A program made the position numbers and the translations under genes. A DNA stretch of 5,954 nt from Campylobacterota bacterium (GTDB lineage Bacteria > Campylobacterota > Campylobacteria > Campylobacterales > Sulfurovaceae). Shown in pieces: positions 1 to 5,954 of the stretch. How positions within the stretch are numbered: position 1 is the first letter of the stretch; each line of letters starts with the position of its first letter. The stretch is from NCBI GenBank assembly GCA_011330645.1, contig DRQB01000018.1, positions 1-5,954 on the forward strand, in the 5' to 3' direction. The notes below the pieces were generated by a model that saw only the letters and a program-made list of their open reading frames with translations, did not search any database and was not told the DNA's origin.

Positions 1-89
1 CCTGCATCAGCTAGTGCCAAAGCAGCATCTACTGTAAATTCTAAAGATGGGAAACCTGTGGTGATATATGCGACTAATTTTTTATTCAA
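1..89 (-). CDS. trpA: Tryptophan synthase alpha subunit, N-terminal fragment (runs off left edge)
   Basis: The reverse strand reads from a TTG start at 87-89 into a peptide beginning MNKKLVAYITTGFPS and continuing LEFTVDAALALADAG. This matches the first beta strand (ITxGxPS) and first helix of TrpA, the TIM-barrel subunit that cleaves indole-3-glycerol phosphate to indole and glyceraldehyde 3-phosphate and feeds indole to TrpB in the cytoplasm. Only 29 full codons are present. The catalytic Glu and Asp of the family lie beyond the edge. TTG is chosen because an in-frame stop sits at 102-104, no ATG or GTG lies between, and an AAAGAG Shine-Dalgarno-like stretch (96-101) stands 6 bases upstream. 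The protein therefore starts almost directly at beta strand 1, without the N-terminal helix of E. coli TrpA. It is transcribed divergently from panB. The identification is from recognised motifs in a short fragment, so it is good but not certain. Confidence 0.85.
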   Translation of the reverse strand, partial: MNKKLVAYITTGFPSLEFTVDAALALADA

Positions 90-95
90 TAGGGA

Positions 96-101
96 CTCTT
101 T
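96..101 (-). promoter_or_regulatory. Probable ribosome binding site of trpA
   Basis: The reverse strand reads AAAGAG, 6 bases before the TTG at 87-89. It is the only purine-rich stretch close to that codon and supports TTG as the start. It is weaker than the AAAGGA sites used by downstream genes in this window. Confidence 0.45.
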
Positions 102-127
102 TTATCTGAAATAGATTTAATTTCAAC

Positions 128-133
128 ATTATA
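128..133 (-). promoter_or_regulatory. Putative trpA promoter, -10 element
   Basis: On the minus strand this reads TATAAT, the exact sigma-70 -10 consensus, placed to start transcription near 121, about 30 bases before the trpA TTG. No convincing -35 hexamer is visible. Epsilonproteobacterial sigma-70 promoters are known to lack a conserved -35, so its absence is not decisive. The call is by inspection only. Confidence 0.4.
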
Positions 134-142
134 TGATAAAAT
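134..142 (+). promoter_or_regulatory. Putative panB operon promoter, extended -10
   Basis: The plus strand reads TGATAAAAT, which fits an extended -10 (TGn followed by TAAAAT). Transcription would begin around 148-150 and leave a leader of about 35 bases before panB. No clear -35 is seen. The element abuts the minus-strand TATAAT at 128-133, so the two promoters would compete for polymerase if both are real. In this AT-rich spacer chance matches are likely. Confidence 0.4.
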
Positions 143-184
143 GAGTAAAAATATAGATTTGCCACGTAGGATTAAAAGAAAATT

Positions 185-997
185 ATGAGTATTCATACCC
201 CAAAAATAGATAAAAAAGTCACTTTAACAACGATAGCCAAGATGAAGGGTGTTGAACCTATTACCATGGTCACAGCTTATGATGCACTTTTTGCACAGCT
301 TTTTGATGGCGAAGTAGAGATGATACTTGTAGGTGACAGTCTCAATATGAGTTTTCTTGGTAAAGAGGACACACTAAGTGCAACGATGGATCAGATGATT
401 TATCATACACAAGCAGTCTGTAATGGTGCGAAGTTACCACTGATAGTACTTGATATGCCTTTTGGGTCTTATTCGACGGTAGATGATGCAATTCATAATG
501 CTACACGAGCGTATCAGGAGACAAATGCCCAAGCGATTAAAATAGAAGGTGGGAAAGAGAGAGCACATATTGTTGAAGCACTCACACAAAATTCTATCGC
601 AGTACTAGGGCACATAGGGCTTATGCCACAGTTTTTAAGAAGTGATGGTGGGTATAAGATACGTGGTAAAGACAAAACAGATATTAAAGCACTTGTAGAA
701 GATGCAAAAGCATTAGAAAAAGCAGGTGCATTTGCCATTGTTGTAGAAGGTGTGAAAGAAGAAGCTGCTAAAGCGATTACCGATGCTGTAGGTATTCCTA
801 CGATTGGTATAGGTGCAGGGAATGTAACAGATGGACAAGTGCTTGTCTGGTCTGATATGTTTGGTTTCTTTGAAGCATTTAAACCCAAATTTGTAAAGCA
901 GTATATGGATGGTGCAAAACAGATACGTCAAGGGCTAGAGTCTTACCGTAACGAAGTCAAAGGGCGTGAGTTCCCTAGTGAGGAATATACGTATTAA
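185..997 (+). CDS. panB: 3-methyl-2-oxobutanoate hydroxymethyltransferase (ketopantoate hydroxymethyltransferase)
   Basis: PanB transfers a hydroxymethyl group from 5,10-methylenetetrahydrofolate to 2-oxoisovalerate, giving ketopantoate. This is the first committed step of pantothenate and coenzyme A synthesis, in the cytoplasm. The 270-residue product matches the family's usual length (about 265) and is collinear with E. coli PanB throughout. The Mg2+ ligands are visible as D51 (VGDSL), D90 (DMPFG) and E121 (KIEGG), and the catalytic base is E188 (VVEGV). The signature GIGAGNVTDGQVLV lies at 208-221, and the C-terminus ends in the expected P-x-EE pattern. The ATG at 185 is supported by family length, but its Shine-Dalgarno is poor: AGGA at 168-171 is 13 bases away, and nearer there is only AAAAGAA. 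The stop overlaps the ruvB ATG by one base. This is probably the first gene of a five-gene operon. I see no damage or missing key residue. Confidence 0.97.
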   Translation: MSIHTPKIDKKVTLTTIAKMKGVEPITMVTAYDALFAQLFDGEVEMILVGDSLNMSFLGKEDTLSATMDQMIYHTQAVCNGAKLPLIVLDMPFGSYSTVDDAIHNATRAYQETNAQAIKIEGGKERAHIVEALTQNSIAVLGHIGLMPQFLRSDGGYKIRGKDKTDIKALVEDAKALEKAGAFAIVVEGVKEEAAKAITDAVGIPTIGIGAGNVTDGQVLVWSDMFGFFEAFKPKFVKQYMDGAKQIRQGLESYRNEVKGREFPSEEYTY

Positions 998-2007
998 TGG
1001 AACGCATGGTTGAGATAGAACGTTTTGATGAAGAGGCTTCATATGAAGTCACACTTCGTCCAAGTTCATGGGATGAGTATATCGGTCAAGAGAAGATAAA
1101 AAAGAACCTCAAAGTTTTCATTGAAGCAAGTAAAAAAAGAGAAGAGGCCTTAGACCATATTTTGTTCTTTGGCCCTCCAGGCCTCGGTAAGACAACAATT
1201 GCAAATATTATCTCATCTGAAATGAATGCAAACATCAAAACTACAGCAGCACCCATGATAGAAAAAGCAGGGGACTTGGCAGCACTGCTTACAAACATAG
1301 AAGAGGGTGATATACTTTTTATTGATGAGATTCACCGTATGTCTCCAGCCATTGAAGAGATACTCTATCCTGCGATGGAAGACTTTCGTTTAGATATTAT
1401 CATCGGTTCCGGACCTGCTGCACAGACTGTAAAGATAGACCTGCCACGTTTTACACTTATAGGTGCAACGACTAGAGCAGGGATGCTTTCTAACCCACTA
1501 CGTGAACGTTTTGGGATGCATTTTCGTATGCAGTTTTATACGCCGGATGAACTAGCCAAGATTGTGACACAAGCCTCGCATAAATTAGACAAAGTAGCCC
1601 AACAAGATGCTGCGGTTGAAATGGCAAGACGTAGCCGTGGTACCCCACGTATTGCGCTACGTTTACTCAAACGAGTACGTGATTTTGCGGAAGTTTTAGA
1701 TGAGGGAGAAATAAGCCTAGAGCGTGCTAAGTATGCCTTAGACCAACTGGGTGTAAATAATCTTGGTTTTGATGAACAAGACATTCAGCTGCTTGAACTC
1801 CTTGTATCTGCAAAAAACAAACCTATGGGACTAAGTACCATTGGTGCAGCACTTAGTGAAGATGAGGGCACGATTGAAGATGTACTTGAACCTTATCTCA
1901 TCGCCAATGGATATATCGAACGTACAGCACGGGGACGTATCGCCACACAAAAATCCTATGAGCATTTTAAACTTGGTGGTATGGATAAAGGATTATTTAA
2001 TGACTAA
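997..2007 (+). CDS. ruvB: Holliday junction branch migration DNA helicase RuvB
   Basis: RuvB is the hexameric AAA+ motor that, with RuvA, drives branch migration of Holliday junctions during recombination and repair. The 336 residues match the usual bacterial length. Visible motifs in order are the RuvB N-terminal signature LRPSSWDEYIGQ (20-31), Walker A GPPGLGKTT (59-67), Walker B LFIDEIH (107-113), sensor 1 LIGATTRAG (154-162), the arginine-finger segment NPLRERFG (166-173), sensor 2 around R218 in RGTPRIA, and a C-terminal winged helix (about 255-330) ending in the expected GYIERTARGR region. The ATG at 997 is preferred over one at 1006 because MERMVEIE aligns with the N-terminus of Campylobacter RuvB. 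GAGGA at 980-984 is a slightly distant ribosome site, 12 bases upstream. The gene overlaps the panB stop by one base (TAATG), which suggests translational coupling. Its own end overlaps the next gene by 8 bases. ruvA and ruvC are not in the window. Confidence 0.98.
   Translation: MERMVEIERFDEEASYEVTLRPSSWDEYIGQEKIKKNLKVFIEASKKREEALDHILFFGPPGLGKTTIANIISSEMNANIKTTAAPMIEKAGDLAALLTNIEEGDILFIDEIHRMSPAIEEILYPAMEDFRLDIIIGSGPAAQTVKIDLPRFTLIGATTRAGMLSNPLRERFGMHFRMQFYTPDELAKIVTQASHKLDKVAQQDAAVEMARRSRGTPRIALRLLKRVRDFAEVLDEGEISLERAKYALDQLGVNNLGFDEQDIQLLELLVSAKNKPMGLSTIGAALSEDEGTIEDVLEPYLIANGYIERTARGRIATQKSYEHFKLGGMDKGLFND
1987..1992 (+). promoter_or_regulatory. Ribosome binding site fixing the AI-2E-family gene start
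   Basis: AAAGGA lies inside the end of ruvB, 7 bases before the ATG at 2000. The reading frame is open further upstream to an ATG at 1841, but that extension lies wholly within ruvB. This site and the membrane-protein N-terminus that follows both favour 2000. Confidence 0.7.
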
Positions 2008-3019
2008 AACCACACTACTGGTTACAGCACTCTTTGTTTTAGGTTTGATGGGTGCATACTCTGTGTATCAACCATTTTTACTTTCTATTACTGTAGCTAT
2101 CTTATTGACTATGGCAACATTCAACTTGAGTAAAAAACTTGTAGCCCTCACAAATTCTGCCAAAATTTCTTCAGCTATTTCTACACTATTACTCTCTTTA
2201 CTTCTGTTTGCACCTATTGTATATCTCGGTACGATTGGGGTAGGATACCTTTCACAAATGGATAATGCAGGGATTAAAGATACGATTAACACAGTGAAAG
2301 TTTTTGTAGAAGAAGTACCATTTTTAAAAGAACTAAGCCAACAATATTTGAGTGATGCCAAAATTACTGGGTATATAGAAGATTCTACACATTATATTAC
2401 TGTTGCAGGTGGTGCAGGGCTTGGTTTTATGAAAAATATGTTTTTTGTAGTGGTCTTTTATTTCTTTATCAACTTTTATGGAGACAGGTTTTTTGATATG
2501 GTTTTAAAGCTTTTACCAGTTTCCCCTGCAAAAGGTACCCGAATGATGCAAGAAGTTTCGGCAACTATGGAAGTAGTCTTTTATTCCATCATTGTTACTG
2601 CGATTTTTGAAGGTTTTCTCTTTGGTATTATTATGAGCTATTTTGGTTTTAACGGCTTGCTCTTTGGTGTGATTTATGGTTTTGCCTCTTTGATTCCGAT
2701 TATCGGAGGAATCATTGTTTGGGCACCTGTTTCTTTGTATGCCTGGACTAAAATTGACTCACATACAGCTATTGTTATCGCGAGTTACTCCGTCATCATG
2801 ATATCTATTATTGCAGATACCTTTATAAAGCCGATGATTATCAAGGTGATTAAAGAAGATTTGCTTAAAAGTACTGTACAGATTAATTCTATTGTGATAT
2901 TCTTTTCTATCTTAGCAGGGATGAGCACACATGGTTTCTGGGGTATGATTTTAGGCCCTGCGGTGACTTCATTTTTGATTGCTATTACTAAAGTCTATTT
3001 AGATTATAGTGAAAAATAA
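2000..3019 (+). CDS. AI-2E family transporter (PerM/YdiK-type membrane protein)
   Basis: This is an integral inner-membrane protein of 339 residues, close to the usual 340-370 for the AI-2E/PerM (UPF0118) family. Hydrophobic segments appear at roughly 7-25, 26-45, 56-82, 138-160, 193-213, 216-246, 255-278 and 294-330, with a soluble loop at about 85-135. Family-typical motifs are SLIPIIGG (230-237), FIKPMII (275-281) and the C-terminal GFWGMILGPAVTSFL (312-326). Some members export the quorum signal AI-2 and others act as Na+/H+ antiporters. The sequence does not say which applies, and no luxS is in view. The start at 2000 follows a strong AAAGGA. The longer open frame from 1841 would add 53 residues read out of frame from ruvB and is rejected. 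The gene overlaps ruvB by 8 bases, and a 9-base gap with its own AAAGGA (3018-3023) leads to the response regulator. Confidence 0.9.
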   Translation: MTKTTLLVTALFVLGLMGAYSVYQPFLLSITVAILLTMATFNLSKKLVALTNSAKISSAISTLLLSLLLFAPIVYLGTIGVGYLSQMDNAGIKDTINTVKVFVEEVPFLKELSQQYLSDAKITGYIEDSTHYITVAGGAGLGFMKNMFFVVVFYFFINFYGDRFFDMVLKLLPVSPAKGTRMMQEVSATMEVVFYSIIVTAIFEGFLFGIIMSYFGFNGLLFGVIYGFASLIPIIGGIIVWAPVSLYAWTKIDSHTAIVIASYSVIMISIIADTFIKPMIIKVIKEDLLKSTVQINSIVIFFSILAGMSTHGFWGMILGPAVTSFLIAITKVYLDYSEK

Positions 3020-3028
3020 AGGACAACA

Positions 3029-3709
3029 ATGATAAAAATACTCATTATAGAAGATGACCCTGAATTGGCACTTATCTTAACAAATTATCTTACCAAATAT
3101 GATATGGAAGTGATTGGTGCAGAAGATCCATTTATTGGACTGTCACTTCTGACGCAACATACTTTTGATTTGATTATTTTGGATTTGACGCTTCCTGGTA
3201 TGGACGGATTAGAAGTGATTCCAAAAATACGTGAAATCACAAATATACCTATCATTATTTCATCTGCACGGGATGATATTACCGATAAGGTCATAGGACT
3301 AGAGCGTGGAGCCGATGATTATATGCCTAAGCCTTATGATCCTAGAGAACTTGTAACGCGTATTAAAACGATTTTAAGACGTACGACAAGTGTTGATGAA
3401 AAAGTAGAAAAAAAAGAAGAACTTTTTATCGCAGATGCTAAGGCAAGAGAGATACGATTTAAAGGTAGTTCCTTAGAACTGACTGCAGCAGAGTATGATA
3501 TTCTTTTGATGCTTATTCAGCATAAAAACGGTTCAGTTTCACGTGAACAATTGCTCTATGAAAGTGAACATATTGATGATGATTCTTCTATTAAAAATAT
3601 TGATGTTATCATCTCACGGATACGTCAAAAGATTGCTAAAATAGATCCTGACAATATCTATATCAAGCCCATTCGTGGTGTAGGATACCTTTTAACTGAT
3701 CGCGTATGA
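3029..3709 (+). CDS. OmpR/PhoB-family response regulator (ArsR/RacR-like)
   Basis: This is a two-component transcription factor of 226 residues, standard for the OmpR class. The receiver domain (1-118) has the acidic pocket E8-D9-D10, phospho-acceptor D52 (LILDLTLPGMDG context), switch residue S79 in SSAR, aromatic Y98 and conserved K101 in PKPYDP. A short charged linker follows (about 119-131). The C-terminal winged helix (132-226) shows LTAAEYDILLML, a recognition helix around IDVIISRIRQKI (191-202) and the wing GVGYLL (217-222). The receiver resembles Campylobacterota ArsR (HP0166) and RacR, an impression from memory that suggests an acid- or temperature-responsive lineage but does not prove function. 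AAAGGA at 3018-3023 stands 5 bases before the ATG. The stop overlaps the kinase start as ATGA, so the two are almost certainly a cognate, translationally coupled pair. Target genes cannot be read from the window. Confidence 0.95.
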   Translation: MIKILIIEDDPELALILTNYLTKYDMEVIGAEDPFIGLSLLTQHTFDLIILDLTLPGMDGLEVIPKIREITNIPIIISSARDDITDKVIGLERGADDYMPKPYDPRELVTRIKTILRRTTSVDEKVEKKEELFIADAKAREIRFKGSSLELTAAEYDILLMLIQHKNGSVSREQLLYESEHIDDDSSIKNIDVIISRIRQKIAKIDPDNIYIKPIRGVGYLLTDRV

Positions 3710-4941
3710 GAAACTTATCTGTAACGACGTTTATCCATATTCTTTTTTCTGTAGCAATTGCGATTCTCATTGCTACTTTTTTACTCTTTCTCTCTTGGGA
3801 TAAAGACCGTCAAAAAATAGAAGAGTTTAAGCGATATCAACTTATTTCTATTACTTTTCTCTCTAATCTCCAACAAAGTCCTGATGAAAAAAAACTGCGT
3901 AAAGTGTATCATGATTTACATGTTTTACGTTTATCTAAAGCAGAGACAAAAAAACTTAAAAAAGAGATTGAAAAACATGGAAAAACTGTTTTTTCAGGTG
4001 GTTCTACCGCGGGACAGGTGCGTGTCTTTGAAATAGACCAGAAACACTATATATATGTACAGCGCATGGGATACAATCTCATGTTTAAAGACAATAAACC
4101 AAAAAATTACATTTTTGAATATGCTGTAGGTATTGGGATATTTCTCATTGTTCTTTTACTTTTGCTCTATTTGGCTGTGTTAAAGAAGCTTTCTCCACTC
4201 AAAAAACTTCATAAACAAATACAAAAATTTGCACAGGGAGATACCCAAACAAGGATTACCTATCTTTATGATGATGAAATAGGAAAAATTGCCAAAAGTT
4301 TTGATGATGCTATTGTACATATCAATCAACTCGGTGCATCAAAAAACCTTTTTATGCGTAACTTGATGCATGAGTTAAAAACGCCTATTACAAAGGGGCG
4401 TATTGTGGTTGAGATGCTTGAGGATGAAGGGACAAAAAAGGTACTTGTACGTGCGTTTGAACGTATGAATGAACTCATTTCTGAACTGGCTGAACTTGAA
4501 CGTGTCACCACACAAAGTTTTGAACCCAATTTTGAATATATTATGCTTTCTGAAATTGTACATGAGAGTCAAGAACTTCTTATGACACAAAGCTCATGCA
4601 TTACAATCAAGATTGATGATATGGCATTGACAACAGACAAAAAGCTTATGACACTTGTGATTAAAAACCTCATCGACAATGGAATGAAATATGGTAAAGA
4701 CAAATGTGTCATGCTTCAAACAAATCATGGCATGATTGAAGTTATCTCCCAAGGTGAAGCGTTAAAGCATCCACTCTCATATTATACAGAACCCTTCTCA
4801 CAGGCAGAAAAAAGAAGTTCTGGTTTTGGTTTAGGACTTTATATTGTGCATAGTATTTTGGAAAAGTTGGGGTATAGATTAGGCTACAAACATCATGACG
4901 GAAAAAATATTTTTATGCTTGTGCCCCAAAAGAAGCTCTAA
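3706..4941 (+). CDS. Two-component sensor histidine kinase (ArsS/RacS-like)
   Basis: This membrane-bound kinase of 411 residues is the likely partner of the regulator it overlaps by 4 bases (ATGA). It has no Shine-Dalgarno of its own, consistent with coupled translation. Layout: transmembrane helix 1 (about 9-30), a lysine-rich periplasmic sensor region of about 105 residues (31-135), transmembrane helix 2 (about 136-160), a HAMP linker (about 161-213), and a dimerisation helix with H box MHELKTP in which H222 is the phospho-acceptor. The ATP-binding domain has an N box around N321-N325 (NLIDNGMKY), an F box at YYTEPF (359-364) and a G2 box GFGLGLYIV (373-381). The G1 box is unusual: where DxGxG is expected the sequence reads SQGEA (348-352), so the adenine-contacting Asp is replaced by Ser. 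The other boxes are intact, so a working kinase is still likely. The signal is unknown. Confidence 0.93.
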   Translation: MRNLSVTTFIHILFSVAIAILIATFLLFLSWDKDRQKIEEFKRYQLISITFLSNLQQSPDEKKLRKVYHDLHVLRLSKAETKKLKKEIEKHGKTVFSGGSTAGQVRVFEIDQKHYIYVQRMGYNLMFKDNKPKNYIFEYAVGIGIFLIVLLLLLYLAVLKKLSPLKKLHKQIQKFAQGDTQTRITYLYDDEIGKIAKSFDDAIVHINQLGASKNLFMRNLMHELKTPITKGRIVVEMLEDEGTKKVLVRAFERMNELISELAELERVTTQSFEPNFEYIMLSEIVHESQELLMTQSSCITIKIDDMALTTDKKLMTLVIKNLIDNGMKYGKDKCVMLQTNHGMIEVISQGEALKHPLSYYTEPFSQAEKRSSGFGLGLYIVHSILEKLGYRLGYKHHDGKNIFMLVPQKKL

Positions 4942-4975
4942 CCCAAACTATGCAATCCTATTTTATGATTTGAGT
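4942..4975. other. Convergent intergenic spacer without a recognisable terminator
   Basis: The 34 bases between the kinase stop and the stop of the opposing iron-sulfur gene are AT-rich. Only a weak inverted repeat is present (AAACT at 4944-4948 with AGTTT at 4973-4977, loop of 24 bases). There is no GC-rich stem followed by a T run on either strand, so an intrinsic bidirectional terminator is not evident. Confidence 0.5.
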
Positions 4976-5954
4976 TTAATCTTTTAGTGCTTCCGCGATG
5001 AGCTCTAGAGGGTTTTTAAAGATAGTTTCTACCTCTGCATTGTTAAGTGCTTCAGAGAGTTGTACACGACAGGCAGAACATTCTGCACTGACATAGTGTG
5101 CCTTTGTCTCTTTAATCATTGCTGCTTTTGGTTTCCCTGCTGCTTCAGCAAAGTGAAATTTCTCCGTCTGCATCGTTACTCCACCAAAACCACAACATCG
5201 GTTAGGATCAGACATTTCAATCATTGGATAGTTTGGAGCAAGTAGATTACGTGGCTGCTCATAAATCCCTTGTACCTTTCTCGCATGACATGGGTCATGG
5301 TAGGTCACAGCTGTGTCAAACTTTTTACCTTTATCTTTAAGGATTTGTTGTAACTGGGTATTATCATCCAGCCATGCCGTTGCCATATGGATTTTTTCTG
5401 CGACTTTTTTTGCACGTGCTTCCCATTCGGGCATATCATGGTTCTTGAAAAAGACTTGCCAGTCATGTTTCACCATCGCTGAACAAGTAGCCTCTGGAAT
5501 GAGCATTGCATCACATTCATCCATAAAACTTTCAAAGTACTCGATGTTCTTTTTGGTCATGTATTCTACTGAACTGACATCTCCGGTAAAGTATGCAGGC
5601 GCACCACAACAAAGTTGGTCTTTTGGGATAAACACATCAATGTTGAGTTCTTTCAGTATATCTACCAAAGAGTCACCAATACCTGTATAGTTATAGTTAG
5701 CCAAACAGCCTATAAAAAGTGCGATACGTTTATTTTTTTCTTCTTGGATAGGTGCAGGTATCTCTTCTGGGTAGCTGTTTAAAAAACTGGTTTTTGCCAT
5801 AGAAGGAATGAGTCTTCCTTTTTTGACCATAGGCAGAGCAAATCTAGCACGAAGCCCTCTGTCTTTAGGATCTTGTGCTAAAGCACAGGTTTTAAACATG
5901 AAGCCCATTTTCATCACCAAGTCCATGATCTTACGATGGCGAAGTAAGAAAAAG
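4976..5954 (-). CDS. (Fe-S)-binding protein with two CCG domains, GlcF/LutA-like, 5' end outside window
   Basis: About 325 codons are visible. Numbering here is from the Met at 5926. Two CCG (heterodisulfide-reductase-type) cysteine domains are clear. Domain 1 has C74, C106-C107-G108 and C148 (ATCSA). Domain 2 has C213 (HDPCH), C244-C245-G246 and C283-x2-C286 (CSAC). Proteins of this type (GlcF, GlpC, LutA, HdrB relatives) carry electrons from flavin-linked oxidation of glycolate, lactate or similar substrates, usually beside a FAD-binding partner. The substrate cannot be told here. The frame stays open past the Met at 5926 to the edge (FFLLRHRK precedes it), and that Met has no ribosome site. 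The true start is therefore upstream, very likely after an N-terminal pair of ferredoxin-type 4Fe-4S motifs not seen here. No signal peptide can be judged. The gene converges on the kinase gene and belongs to a different transcript. Confidence 0.9.
   Translation of the reverse strand, partial: FFLLRHRKIMDLVMKMGFMFKTCALAQDPKDRGLRARFALPMVKKGRLIPSMAKTSFLNSYPEEIPAPIQEEKNKRIALFIGCLANYNYTGIGDSLVDILKELNIDVFIPKDQLCCGAPAYFTGDVSSVEYMTKKNIEYFESFMDECDAMLIPEATCSAMVKHDWQVFFKNHDMPEWEARAKKVAEKIHMATAWLDDNTQLQQILKDKGKKFDTAVTYHDPCHARKVQGIYEQPRNLLAPNYPMIEMSDPNRCCGFGGVTMQTEKFHFAEAAGKPKAAMIKETKAHYVSAECSACRVQLSEALNNAEVETIFKNPLELIAEALKD

Noticed and set aside
1..111. Plus-strand open frame entering from the left edge
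   Set aside because: It is antisense to the clear TrpA N-terminus, has no recognisable protein features, and ends in a stop at 109-111.
82..129. Minus-strand 15-codon frame overlapping the trpA start
   Set aside because: Its ATG falls inside the proposed TATAAT and it has no ribosome site. A chance frame in an AT-rich spacer is the simpler reading.
514..888. Long minus-strand open frame within panB
   Set aside because: It is a shadow of panB, rich in Ser, Ala and Pro, with no ribosome site or recognisable domain. Similar antisense frames in ruvB, the permease, the regulator and the kinase were dismissed on the same grounds.
1841..1999. A 53-codon upstream extension of the AI-2E-family gene
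   Set aside because: It lies entirely inside ruvB in another frame, looks unlike the family N-terminus, and the ATG at 2000 has a well-placed AAAGGA.
4944..4977. Inverted repeat in the convergent spacer as a terminator
   Set aside because: The stem is only five AT-rich base pairs with a 24-base loop and no T tract, too weak to support an intrinsic terminator.
5003..5010. CTCTAGAG perfect palindrome
   Set aside because: It lies within the C-terminal coding part of the iron-sulfur gene, is only 8 bases long and is fully explained by coding sequence.
5313..5690. Plus-strand open frame of 125 codons opposite the iron-sulfur gene
   Set aside because: The opposite strand carries unmistakable CCG cysteine motifs. 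This frame has Ser/Cys-rich composition typical of an antisense shadow.

Overview
The window looks like an ordinary chromosomal segment from a mesophilic member of the Campylobacterota (Epsilonproteobacteria), most like the Sulfurovum/Sulfurimonas group. The basis is the AT-rich, densely packed genes, the flavour of PanB and RuvB, an ArsR/RacR-type response regulator, and a long CCG-domain iron-sulfur protein. This placement rests on recognising protein sequences from memory, not on a search.

Layout, left to right. Positions 1-89 (minus strand) hold the first 29 codons of trpA, the tryptophan synthase alpha chain, reading out of the window. Positions 90-184 are a 95-base divergent intergenic region with back-to-back -10-like elements for trpA and panB. 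From 185 to 4941 five plus-strand genes are packed like a single operon: panB (ketopantoate hydroxymethyltransferase), ruvB (Holliday junction branch-migration motor), an AI-2E/PerM-family membrane protein, an OmpR-type response regulator, and its sensor histidine kinase. Successive junctions are a 1-base overlap, an 8-base overlap, a 9-base gap and a 4-base ATGA overlap. From 4976 to the right edge, a convergent minus-strand gene encodes the C-terminal three quarters or so of a GlcF/LutA-like protein with two CCG domains. Its start lies outside the window.

The five operon genes do not form one pathway: coenzyme A precursor synthesis, recombination, a membrane permease-like protein and a two-component system are simply read together. 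The response regulator and kinase are clearly partners. The kinase has a normal phospho-acceptor histidine but a non-consensus ATP-binding G1 box, which is the most notable molecular oddity here.

I found no mobile elements, CRISPR arrays, RNA genes, phage genes or defence genes, and nothing that amounts to a new biological system. The remaining points of interest are start sites, promoter overlap, edge truncations and small departures from family consensus.
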